Below, in pieces: positions 8,665 to 16,329 of a DNA stretch of 32,291 bases. The stretch comes from Pseudomonadota bacterium (GTDB taxonomy: Bacteria > Pseudomonadota > Alphaproteobacteria > Acetobacterales > Acetobacteraceae), in assembly GCA_021845595.1 (NCBI GenBank), contig JAJZVV010000024.1, positions 1 to 32,291 on the forward strand, given 5' to 3'. The position numbers and the translations under genes were made by a program. The notes under the pieces are model-generated. The model did not search any database and was not told the origin of the DNA. It saw only the letters and a program-made list of their open reading frames with translations. Numbering within the stretch: the stretch's first letter is position 1; each line of letters opens with the position of its first letter.

Positions 8665-9870
8665 TTACCCGGTAGCCGAAACCGTCGTCGATTGAGCCGC
8701 GACCAGCACCTGGCTGATGTATGCCAGGGCCAACAGGCGCGCCGCCGGTTCGTCGAGGCCGGTGACGTGCTTCCACCACGGCGTCGCCTGGTCGGCGAAC
8801 AACTCCTTCAGCCTTGCGAGGTGCTCAGCGGTAAGCGGTTGATCCGGCACGCCGCCGCAGTTCGCCCAGGCGAAGTTCAGGCTGTCGCGGACTACCCGGT
8901 CACGCTCGGCGGCTTGGTAATCGCTCAAGACCGGACCGAACACTTTACCGAACGCCTCTTGTCGCTTCTCGGCGTCGTCGCGTTCGTAGTCATAGATCGC
9001 CCGGACATCAGCGACGCCGAAGTCCAGGCGCACCGCGACATCCAAGATCGCGCCGGTGCGGGGGTCGAGGGCGTAGACGGCCTTTAGGCGTTCGCCGGAA
9101 TAGCCGCGGCCAAGGCAGACCACGGCGCGGTGGATGCCGAAATACTCCACGTAGCCTAGGATCAAGCCGGTGGTGGCGTTGGCGTCGATGGCGACGCAAT
9201 GCAGTGGCGTCACTGGCGGCCGGCCATCGACCAGGTCATCGGCATAGTGGTAGCCGAAGCAGGGTTCGGCATCGGCTTCACGCAGGTAGGCCAGGGCGTT
9301 GCCGCATCGGTCGATGGGAAGGCCGGCATCGTGTGCCAGGGCCAAGGCGCTTTTCACGAGGGACCGACCGGACACTGGACCGCCGAATTCGAGGTCAATC
9401 CGCACAACGCCCTGGGCGTAGGTCCGTTTAACCTCGGCACCGGCCAAGACGGACTCCACGTCCACCTTTGGATATTTACGCTTAATACCTTCCAGCACTT
9501 CACGCCCCTTGGCGATCGACGCGGCCTTGACCTGGAAAGTCTCTCCGTCCGGGATCGGCGTGCGCTTGATCTCCGGCAGGGACATTTCTAAGCGGCCGCC
9601 GGCACTCAACAGAAAGTTCTCGCCGGCGGTAGTAGTGATCGCCATTCGCAGGGTCCGTCCGCTTTGGCGCTTCACGCCGAAGTGGAGTGCGAGCGGTCGC
9701 AGCTGCTTTTCAAGCGCTGCGTCCCAAGTCTGTCCCGAGCGGTGATTGCAGCCGTCATGTAAGAAGCCGCGCACGGTTCGGCGCCCGCCTATCGCGCCGG
9801 GGATAATGTGTTCCTCGGAGTCGTCGGCGGGGGTGATCCCCTGCCCGCAAATTGCGCAAATCGATTGCAT
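8665..9870 (-). CDS. HNH endonuclease-like protein
   Basis: The N-terminus has a compact HNH-type zinc motif. CAICGQ provides the first Cys pair, EEHIIPGAIGGRR provides the His and conserved turn, and CNHRSGQTWDAALEKQLRP provides the last Cys and the N/H position. This is the HNH_5-like variant. The other 340 residues are unassigned; they include SALALAHDAGLPIDRCGNALAYLREAD and a probable C-terminal helical segment. The family suggests metal-dependent nucleic-acid cleavage, and in a cargo operon with TIR-like and HEPN genes it could be the nuclease effector of a defence system. That linkage is inference. It is the promoter-proximal gene of the operon; the start ATG at 9870 is directly followed by the zinc motif, so no upstream extension is needed. 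Confidence 0.72.
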   Translation of the reverse strand: MQSICAICGQGITPADDSEEHIIPGAIGGRRTVRGFLHDGCNHRSGQTWDAALEKQLRPLALHFGVKRQSGRTLRMAITTTAGENFLLSAGGRLEMSLPEIKRTPIPDGETFQVKAASIAKGREVLEGIKRKYPKVDVESVLAGAEVKRTYAQGVVRIDLEFGGPVSGRSLVKSALALAHDAGLPIDRCGNALAYLREADAEPCFGYHYADDLVDGRPPVTPLHCVAIDANATTGLILGYVEYFGIHRAVVCLGRGYSGERLKAVYALDPRTGAILDVAVRLDFGVADVRAIYDYERDDAEKRQEAFGKVFGPVLSDYQAAERDRVVRDSLNFAWANCGGVPDQPLTAEHLARLKELFADQATPWWKHVTGLDEPAARLLALAYISQVLVAAQSTTVSATG

Positions 9871-10168
9871 ACGTGGGCCGTGGCCGTTGTCTTGTTCGAG
9901 GTGGTCAGTCGAGAACTGTCAGGCAAGCTACTTGCTGGGCGTCAGCCTTCCAAAATTTAGCACAGAACCCCCTGTTTCTCGAGCAATCGCAGAGATGAAC
10001 CAATCCCTTCGGTGCGCTGGGATCAAGCAACTCCAGCCGTGCGAGGCCGTGCATGAAATCATTCATGCGGTCGATCCGAGGGCCTTCTCGCGTACGTCGG
10101 TCGTTCGATAAGTGTACCACGCGCGTTACGGCATCGCCTGAGGCAGAGAAAAACGGATTACGCCATCG
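9871..10168. other. Spacer upstream of the cargo operon, no clear gene
   Basis: This ~300-nt stretch lies between the RHH gene and the HNH gene and should contain the promoter of the cargo operon. A 71-codon minus-strand frame from a GTG at 10120 to 9905 (MVHLSNDRRTREGPRIDRMND...) is present, but it has no ribosome-binding sequence and no recognisable family. It could be a relic or chance. The spacer is also the probable right-hand junction of the inserted cargo. Confidence 0.35.
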
Positions 10169-10630
10169 CTACTCGACATAGTCGCTGGAACCGTGATCTG
10201 TGTCCGTTTGGTCCGACGCCAAATCGGTCCGAATGAGGTCCATCGGAATTTCGTCCCTGAGCGTGCGGCCCTGATTCAGCCGCCGGCCTAACGCCTCGAT
10301 GAATCCCTCATAGCGCTCGCGTCCCTTGGCCTGGGCGGTGGCCTGCGCATCCGACGGGAGGGGCGGCGTTATGGTGAGCCAGAAGCGGATGAAGAGCGCG
10401 AGGGCTTCGGTCGACAGGCCGCTGTCGCGCTCGAGCCGCTGTACCTGGCGCGTCAGGCGGTCGAGCCGTCGTGCGAACGCCGCCTCCAGGCGATCGGCGC
10501 CATCCGGCGAGAGAAATGAGGCCACGGCGGCCTCGACGATCGCCGACCGGGTGAGGCGTCGGCGGATGGCCAGATCGTTGATCTGGGCGATCATCTCGAC
10601 GGGCAGCGAGAGATTGAGCCGGTCTCGCAT
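10169..10630 (-). CDS. Ribbon-helix-helix (CopG-type) protein downstream of TraG
   Basis: The start ATG at 10630 gives 153 residues beginning MRDRLNLSLPVEMIAQINDLAIRRRLTRSAIVEAAVASFL, a textbook RHH DNA-binding domain. A helical region follows (about 55-130) with LDRLTRQVQRLERDSGLSTEALALFIRFWL. The reading frame extends upstream into traG, but the RHH motif fixes this start. It lies 7 nt after the traG stop, consistent with one operon. The family accompanies VirD4-like coupling proteins in alphaproteobacterial ICEs and may act as a relaxosome accessory or local regulator; the exact function is unknown. The normal downstream neighbour would be trbB. Confidence 0.82.
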   Translation of the reverse strand: MRDRLNLSLPVEMIAQINDLAIRRRLTRSAIVEAAVASFLSPDGADRLEAAFARRLDRLTRQVQRLERDSGLSTEALALFIRFWLTITPPLPSDAQATAQAKGRERYEGFIEALGRRLNQGRTLRDEIPMDLIRTDLASDQTDTDHGSSDYVE

Positions 10631-10637
10631 GGCCCGC

Positions 10638-12617
10638 CTACATGCCGAGATGGTCGGCAGGATCGAGCGCGGTCTGACGTACGGCGCCGCGCTGGCGCTG
10701 GCGCAAAGCTTCCTGCTGACGCGCGGCGTCATCCGGCGTGTCGTCAATCACGTCGAACTCACGGCGCTCGCGGCGCGGTTGGGTCGTCTCCTTCGCGACG
10801 GCCACGTGCTCCGGCAATTCCGGCTCGCGCCGCAGGCCGCCATTAGCTTTGTCCTCCGCCTTCAGCGCGGCCATGAGCACGGCCGACGGGGGACGGATCG
10901 GCAGTGACGACCAATCGTCCGGCCTCGGAGCATGGGCCGTTGTCGTGGGTGGCTCAAGCACCCGTTCGGAGAACCGGCGGTCTTCGTAGTAGCGCGCTTT
11001 CCTCGCCCGGATCGGATGGAGGCCGGAGACCATGACGATCTCGTCTGAGGGCGGAAGCTGCATGATCTCGCCCGGCGTCAGCAGGGGACGGGCGGTCTCG
11101 GAACGCGAGACCATCAGATGACCGAGCCAGGGCGAGAGCCGGTGGCCGGCGTAGTTCTTCATGGCCTTCATCTCGGTCGCCATGCCGAGCGCATCGCTCA
11201 CCCGCTTCGCGGTCCGCTCGTCATTGGTCGCGAACGATACGCGCACATGGCAGTTGTCGAGGATGGCGTTGTTGGCGCCATAAGCCTTCTCGATCTGATT
11301 CAGCGACTGGGCGATCAGGAAGCTCTTGAGCCCATAGCCCGCCATGAAGGCGAGCGCGCTCTCGAAGAAATCGAGCCGGCCGAGCGCCGGGAACTCGTCG
11401 AGCATCAGCAGCATGCGTTGTCGCCGGTTCTTCGGATGAAGCTCCTCCGTGAGCCGCCGGCCGATCTGGTTGAGCACCAGGCGGATGAGCGGTTTGGTGC
11501 GGCTGATGTCCGACGGCGGCACCACGAGATAGAGCGTGGCGGGCCGCGTGTCCGAGACAAGGTCGGCGATCCGCCAGTCGCACTGGCGTGTGACCTGGGC
11601 GACAACCGGATCGCGGTAGAGGCCGAGGAACGACATGGCGGTCGACAGCACGCCGGAGCGCTCATTGTCCGATTTGTTGAGCAATTCCCGCGCGGCCGAG
11701 GCGACGACCGGATGCGGCCCAGCTTCGCCCAGATGGGGGGTCGTCATCATCACCCGCAGCGTCGCTTCGATCGGCCGCTTCGGATCCGAGAGAAATGCGG
11801 CGACGCCGGCGAGCGTCTTGTCCGCTTCCGCGTAGAGGACGTGGAGGATGGCGCCGACCAGCAGCGAGTGGCTGGTCTTCTCCCAATGGTTGCGGCGTTC
11901 GAGCGAGCCTTCGGGATCGACCAGAACATCGGCCACATTCTGGACGTCGCGGACTTCCCACTCGCCCTTGCGAACCTCGAGCAGAGGATTGTAGGCGGCG
12001 GAGTCCCGGTTGGTCGGATCAAACAAGAGCACTCGGCCGAAGCGCGCCCGAAAGCCGGCGGTGAGCTGCCAGTTCTCGCCCTTGATGTCGTGGACGATGG
12101 CGCTGCCGGGCCAGGTCAGGAGCGTTGGCACCACCAGGCCAACGCCCTTGCCGCTCCGGGTCGGTGCGAAGCACAGAACATGCTCGGGGCCGTCATGGCG
12201 GAGATAGGACCGCTCATAGCGGCCGAGGACCACGCCGTCCGGCGCGAGCAGTCCGGCGGCGATCATTTCGTCCGCGCGCGCCCAGCGGGCGGAGCCATAG
12301 GTCTCGGCGTTCTTGGCCTCGCGGGCGCGCCAGACCGACATGCCGATCGCGACCGCAGCCGAGATGAGGCCGCCGGAAGCCGCGATATAGGCGCCTTCGA
12401 TGAAGATCCGCGGCGCATAGGCGTCGTAGGCGAACCACCACCAGAAGAAGGCCGGCGGCAGGTAAATCGGGAAACGCAGGATCTCGAACCAGGGCCGTCC
12501 CAGTTCGGGCTGGAAGCCGAGCCGCCAGGCCGTCCATTCGGTCGCGATCCACATCGTCGCCACCACAACGGCGAAGACGATGATGACCTGGCCCCAGAGA
12601 ATCTTGGTCGCGGACAC
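10638..12617 (-). CDS. traG: TraG, VirD4-family type IV coupling protein
   Basis: This ATPase connects the relaxosome to the Trb channel at the inner membrane. I chose GTG at 12617 (VSATKILWGQ): GGAGAGG lies 6-12 bases upstream, and SATKILWGQ is the family's normal N-terminus. Two or three membrane segments occupy the first 110 residues (VIIVFAVVVATMW, FPIYLPPAFFWWWFAYDAY, GAYIAASGGLISAAVAIGMSVW). The cytoplasmic domain has YGSARWA, Walker A APTRSGKGVGLVVPTLL near residue 160, and Walker B MLLMLDEFPALG near residue 400. The 659-residue length is typical and the gene looks intact. It is followed 7 nt later by the RHH gene. Confidence 0.95.
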   Translation of the reverse strand: MSATKILWGQVIIVFAVVVATMWIATEWTAWRLGFQPELGRPWFEILRFPIYLPPAFFWWWFAYDAYAPRIFIEGAYIAASGGLISAAVAIGMSVWRAREAKNAETYGSARWARADEMIAAGLLAPDGVVLGRYERSYLRHDGPEHVLCFAPTRSGKGVGLVVPTLLTWPGSAIVHDIKGENWQLTAGFRARFGRVLLFDPTNRDSAAYNPLLEVRKGEWEVRDVQNVADVLVDPEGSLERRNHWEKTSHSLLVGAILHVLYAEADKTLAGVAAFLSDPKRPIEATLRVMMTTPHLGEAGPHPVVASAARELLNKSDNERSGVLSTAMSFLGLYRDPVVAQVTRQCDWRIADLVSDTRPATLYLVVPPSDISRTKPLIRLVLNQIGRRLTEELHPKNRRQRMLLMLDEFPALGRLDFFESALAFMAGYGLKSFLIAQSLNQIEKAYGANNAILDNCHVRVSFATNDERTAKRVSDALGMATEMKAMKNYAGHRLSPWLGHLMVSRSETARPLLTPGEIMQLPPSDEIVMVSGLHPIRARKARYYEDRRFSERVLEPPTTTAHAPRPDDWSSLPIRPPSAVLMAALKAEDKANGGLRREPELPEHVAVAKETTQPRRERREFDVIDDTPDDAARQQEALRQRQRGAVRQTALDPADHLGM

Positions 12618-13135
12618 TGAACGCCTCTCCTTTCCTGAAGAGACATCGGCGTCGGAGAAGCGGCATCGCAAGCGCGATCCGTTGCGCTTCGCAGGCTGTC
12701 GCGCCACAGCGAAAAACTATTGGAACGCGCGTAGGCGCGCCTATGACCACCCCGCAGCGGTATGAAGCAGTTCTGGAGAAAGTCCACCGTCAACGGCTGG
12801 CCCGACTTAATGAAGTTTAGCGCCCTATCCTTCAATAAGGCCCAGGGCTTATTGAGGGATCGTGTTTAGCGGACGTGGGAAATTGGCAAATTGAACGCCA
12901 CCTCCCTCGCTGCGGTCTCCTTCGCCACTCTCCAGGCGCTCTGGCTCTGAATGGGCCTTGAGCCTGGGCGAGCCCGCGAAGGAACGGGGACCGTTCAAAT
13001 TCATTGCAAATCCGAGGCGATAGACTCATCCCACATCATCGAAAGATGAACGATACGCGAGCGACCGTGTTATTCAGCTCGTTAGCCCATTCCTAATACC
13101 TTCAAATAAGAAGGCGTCTTGAAGCTCGTGGTCCG
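12618..13135. other. Divergent intergenic region between traG and an exported-protein gene
   Basis: This 518-nt region must hold the traG promoter (minus) and the promoter of the exported protein (plus). It includes a 12-bp palindrome TAGGCGCGCCTA at 12732-12743, an AT-richer palindrome at 12829-12858 (separate entry) and an AT-richer patch at 13090-13112. A 65-codon minus-strand frame at 12832-13029 has no family resemblance or ribosome-binding site and is not called. Confidence 0.4.
12829..12858. promoter_or_regulatory. Near-perfect palindrome between traG and the exported-protein gene
   Basis: The core TCAATAAG ... CTTATTGA at 12832-12855 is an 8-bp perfect inverted repeat. It extends inward by two further pairs after one mismatch and outward by CC/GG, with a minimal centre. 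It is AT-richer than its surroundings. There is no T-run, so it is not a canonical terminator for traG-side transcription. It could be an operator, a transcription stop for a weak upstream transcript, or part of an origin of transfer near traG. The sequence alone does not choose among these. Confidence 0.45.
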
Positions 13136-13654
13136 ATGATCAAACTCATTTCTGTTTGCTCTTGCTTATTTGGCGTGGCAATCGCCCTTGCGGGTGGTGA
13201 CGCAATCGCCCAATCCATGAGCACCAGCAACTGCGTGGCGGTCGGGCCAAATACAGTCCACTGCGACACGATGAATATGATTCCACAAGCAAGCCCAGCG
13301 CCGGCCCCAGCAATGGCCATTCCTACCGGCCCTCTCTCCGAAGATGGCGCCGTCAATCCAGGTCTATGGGGTTTGCTTCCGAAAGATAAACAGGACAACC
13401 CAGTCCGTGACACGATCGGCGCTATCGGGGATGCCTTCTTGGTTGGCGGGGGCAGACAGCCGACATACGCACGGTACAAGCAGATGCGTGCAGAGCAGGC
13501 ATTTCGCATGAAAGTCGGCAAGATGTTGGCCGATGGAGATTGTCAGGGCGCAGCCCGAATGACGCTAGAGAGCGGCAGACTTGAACTGGGGCAAAAGATT
13601 TTAGCTACGTGCCACTCTGATAGTGCGCAAACCGCGTCCGCATCCCCCCACTGA
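13136..13654 (+). CDS. Small exported protein of unknown function
   Basis: This 172-residue protein is on the strand opposite to all its neighbours. It begins with a clear Sec signal peptide (MIKLISVCSCLFGVAIALAGG, cleavage expected after DAIA before QS). The predicted mature part has four cysteines (SNCVAV, VHCDT, GDCQG, ATCHS), which could form two disulfides. It also has a Pro/Ala-rich spacer and a C-terminal GDCQGAARMTLESGRLELGQKIL segment resembling a short helical repeat. No family is recognised. The start lacks a strong Shine-Dalgarno sequence, but the signal peptide supports it. Base composition is lower in GC than the transfer genes, suggesting separate acquisition. A periplasmic role in mating or surface interaction is possible but unsupported. 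Confidence 0.65.
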   Translation: MIKLISVCSCLFGVAIALAGGDAIAQSMSTSNCVAVGPNTVHCDTMNMIPQASPAPAPAMAIPTGPLSEDGAVNPGLWGLLPKDKQDNPVRDTIGAIGDAFLVGGGRQPTYARYKQMRAEQAFRMKVGKMLADGDCQGAARMTLESGRLELGQKILATCHSDSAQTASASPH

Positions 13655-13843
13655 AGGACCGCCTCTGCGGGCGAGCCCAACAATCGGGTGGATTGGGCGG
13701 CGGCCTAAGGCGCCTAGGCGGAGCGCAGCGGCGAAGAGGGCGGAACGGGAGACCACGGGACGCCGGCGTGGGCGCATTTGCGCCTACACGGCGTATCTGA
13801 CCTTGCTCGATCGCGGCGCCGACCGGTTGCCGGCCTGACAGCG

Positions 13844-15607
13844 TCACAGACCGAGCCCCCGCCTTCGTCCGAGGCTCCAGTCGATGCCGCCGTCGTCACG
13901 GGCGGCGCCTGCGACATGTTGGCCGAGCTTCTTCTCGAGGCTTGGCGACCAGGGCACGAGCTGGAAGCCTAATCCGTCGTCGATCATGGCGAAGCGGCCA
14001 GACGACAGGGTGAGGCGCTGGCGATAAACGCCCATGACAAGCTCGCCCGCGCCGGCCTGTGTGCGACGCAAACCCGTCTCGGACGAAAGCCGCGCCGCGG
14101 TCTCGTCCAGCTCACGCCGCCGCAAGGTGGCGAGCAGGTCTCGCTCGAAGGTGACATGCTCGCCCTGGCGCCGCGCGAGACCTTCCCGCAGGAGGTGCTC
14201 GGTGCGAGCCTTCATGGCCTCGCGGACGTCCCCGCCAAACCCACCCATGGCGAGTGGCATCGGCTGCCGCTCGACGAGACGGTGATCGAGCCAGGTGGCG
14301 CCGCGCGCGCCAACCTGGGCGCCGAGGTCGAGATCCGATCGCGTGGCCAGCACCAACGTCGGCCTAGTATCATCCTGACCGCCGAAGCGACGGACCTCGA
14401 CGATCCCTCCGGTCGGCGGCGCGTGCTCGAAGGCCTCGATGCCACGGAAGCGGACGTGATGGGCGCGGCCGTCTGTGCCGTCGATCACGGCGTAGGCCTC
14501 GCCAGTCAGCTCGTCATGCAGTCCCTTATCGACTAGGCGGCCGATGATCGGTGCGTCCGGCGCTTGTGCGTCGATCACATAGTCGCCAACGCCTCGGTCC
14601 TGGGCCCGCTCGGCGAAGGCGCGGTGCATGGTCTTGATGATGTCGCCGCGCGCGCCGAGGTCGCGTAGCGTCCGCTCCGCCTGGAGGCCGAGCATCCATT
14701 GGCCGGGACCGGCGGGGACCGCGAGTCCCATCCGCTCCAGCTTCTGCACCCGGCCGACCATCAGGCGTCTCAGCTCCGGGTCGGCGGGCCCGGCCTGCGC
14801 CGGGCGGAGATCGGCCAGACCGGTCTCATCGGCGGCGAAGCGAAGCTCGACGTCGAGTCGGGTCCAGCGGTCGGCGTCTACCTCGCGTTCGAGCGCCGTG
14901 CGGATGGCGTGCTCGGGACGTGGACCAAGCTCGATTCCGACCAGCTCCTCGGCGCGCGAGCGCAGCCCATGGCTGATGTAATCGCGCGAAATGACGAGGT
15001 CGGCGCCTGCGTCATCGACGCCGCGCACGAGCAGATGGGCGTGCGGATTTTCGGTGTTCCAGTGATCGACCGCGACCCAATCGAGCTTGGTGTCGAGGTC
15101 GGTCTCCATCTGTCGGACGAGATCGCGGGTGAGGACCTTGAGGTCGGCCATGTCGCCGGCGTCCTCGGGCGAGACGATGAATCGGAAATGGTGCCGATCA
15201 TCCTCGCACCGTTCGGCGAAAGCCCGATCGTCGGCGCGATCGCTGGCGGCGTCGAACATGACGCCCCGTTCGCCGTCGCGGTTCACGCCTTCGCGCTTCA
15301 GATAGGACAGGTGTGCCGACAGCGGCGCCGAACGAAAGGTCCGGCCCCGGTGACGCACGACGCGCGCCTTGACGACGACGCGCCGGGTTGGGCTGAAGAG
15401 GCGGCCGCGGCTGAAGGCGGCCCGGCCGCGCCCAAAGCTGGAACGGCCCGGCATGTGGGCTCGCCCCGAGTTCGCCGATCGCTGGATGGCCGGCCCCGCT
15501 TTCCGGGCCGCTTTCAGGACCTGGGCGACGAAGCTCTTCGGCTTGGGCGCCTTCGTCGCGCGCGGACGGCCAGGCCGGACCCGGAGCTCATTCTCGCCCC
15601 CACTCAT
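13844..15607 (-). CDS. rlxS: Relaxase (VirD2/TraI-like, DUF3363), MOBP-type
   Basis: The relaxase nicks oriT and pilots the transferred strand. The start at 15607 (MSGGENELRVRPGR) is chosen because ELRVRPGR is the family's N-terminus; the frame extends upstream without family resemblance. A basic region (residues 15-80, SFVAQVLKAARKAG) is followed by the relaxase domain. This has HLSYLKREG, the conserved HHFRFIVSPEDA, and the metal-binding motif VDHWNTENPHAHLLVRG near residue 200. Downstream is the DUF3363 region, including YVIDAQAPDAP, ATWLDHRLV and a C-terminal WSLGRRRGLGL. Its 587 residues are uninterrupted, so the protein itself should be intact. The region just upstream carries a 151-bp tandem duplication and an IS110-type gene, which may disturb its promoter or oriT. 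Confidence 0.92.
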   Translation of the reverse strand: MSGGENELRVRPGRPRATKAPKPKSFVAQVLKAARKAGPAIQRSANSGRAHMPGRSSFGRGRAAFSRGRLFSPTRRVVVKARVVRHRGRTFRSAPLSAHLSYLKREGVNRDGERGVMFDAASDRADDRAFAERCEDDRHHFRFIVSPEDAGDMADLKVLTRDLVRQMETDLDTKLDWVAVDHWNTENPHAHLLVRGVDDAGADLVISRDYISHGLRSRAEELVGIELGPRPEHAIRTALEREVDADRWTRLDVELRFAADETGLADLRPAQAGPADPELRRLMVGRVQKLERMGLAVPAGPGQWMLGLQAERTLRDLGARGDIIKTMHRAFAERAQDRGVGDYVIDAQAPDAPIIGRLVDKGLHDELTGEAYAVIDGTDGRAHHVRFRGIEAFEHAPPTGGIVEVRRFGGQDDTRPTLVLATRSDLDLGAQVGARGATWLDHRLVERQPMPLAMGGFGGDVREAMKARTEHLLREGLARRQGEHVTFERDLLATLRRRELDETAARLSSETGLRRTQAGAGELVMGVYRQRLTLSSGRFAMIDDGLGFQLVPWSPSLEKKLGQHVAGAARDDGGIDWSLGRRRGLGL

Positions 15608-16329
15608 CCTGCGCCGCCACTCGGATAGAAAGCGGCGCGCGAGCGGCAGTGTGCAGGCCGAAGCCCTGAAATCATTGGGAATAATCGCGCAACCTGCCAC
15701 CGACCGACCGGCCTGCCCGCCAAAAGACAAGCCGCGACAGTGGCTTGGATGCCGGCGTGGCAGGGGCTTTTAACTTGCCCTCTTAATCGGGCGTCTCTTT
15801 CTTTTCTCGGCCATCTTCGTCTCCTGTTCTCCACTGTATCCGAACTTGCGCTGTTCTGCGACACGGGGCGCCCGCCGCCGCACCACCTGGTCGATCCGGG
15901 TCCGGCCCGCGAGTCCTGATGCGCCGTGCACTCTTAATCGGGCGTCTCTTTCTTTTCTCGGCCATCTTCGTCTCCTGTTCTCCACTGTATCCGAACTTGC
16001 GCTGTTCTGCGACACGGGGCGCCCGCCGCCGCACCACCTGGTCGATCCGGGTCCGGCCCGCGAGTCCTGATGCGCCGTGCACTCTTCCGCGCTCATCGAC
16101 GGCGGGATTGGGACCGTCTGTGCGGTCGTCGATCCGTCGCTGCGCATGTCGGCATCGGATTGGCGGGGCAGCATCACAGGCACTCGAGCGTGGTCCAGGA
16201 TCGCTCCGGCCACAGGCAAGATATCGTGCTTCCCGCATTCCATGGTCTGCACCAGTCCTCATCCGCCGGAGCGGATCTCCTCAGGCGCTCAGCGTCGCGC
16301 CGGTTTGGGGTTGATGAAACCTCGGAGCG
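15608..16329. other. Relaxase upstream region: possible oriT and promoter, rearranged
   Basis: This stretch between the relaxase start and the IS110 transposase stop has no recognised gene. It contains the 151-bp duplication and about 240 nt of unassigned sequence (16082-16329), part of which must belong to the IS end. In related elements oriT lies next to the relaxase gene, so oriT is expected here or in 17413-17737. ATCCTG, the core of MOBP-type nic sites, occurs at 15606-15611 (plus strand, overlapping the relaxase start codon) and at about 16195-16200 (minus strand). Neither has an obvious flanking inverted repeat, so I do not assign oriT. Confidence 0.35.
15780..16081. repeat. Exact 151-bp tandem duplication upstream of the relaxase gene
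   Basis: Two consecutive 151-bp units (15780-15930 and 15931-16081) appear identical through their whole length. The next bases restart the unit for only CTCTT before diverging. Identity suggests a recent duplication. The unit length is not a multiple of three, so any frame through both copies shifts phase. Each unit contains, on the minus strand, an AGGAG ribosome-binding sequence followed seven bases later by ATG and MAEKRKRRPIK. The copy nearer the relaxase ends after 14 codons (15770-15814). The other reads on for 60 codons (15783-15965) because of the phase change. A small basic protein gene may have been broken here. Confidence 0.9.

Noticed and set aside
9905-10120. 71-codon minus-strand frame between the HNH and RHH genes
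   Set aside because: GTG start without ribosome-binding sequence and no recognisable family; kept only as a note in the spacer entry.
11118-12620. 500-codon plus-strand open frame opposite traG
   Set aside because: Antisense shadow of a clear VirD4-family gene; Arg/Gly/Glu-rich composition typical of GC-rich complementary frames.
12732-12743. 12-bp GC palindrome TAGGCGCGCCTA
   Set aside because: Short and expected by chance at this GC content; no partner site or consistent position relative to a gene.
15780-16081. Possible CRISPR array
   Set aside because: Only two long identical tandem units with no spacers; no cas genes in the window.
15770-16262. Two overlapping minus-strand frames of about 160 codons with internal repeats
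   Set aside because: They are produced by the 151-bp DNA duplication read in shifting frames, not by a protein repeat family.
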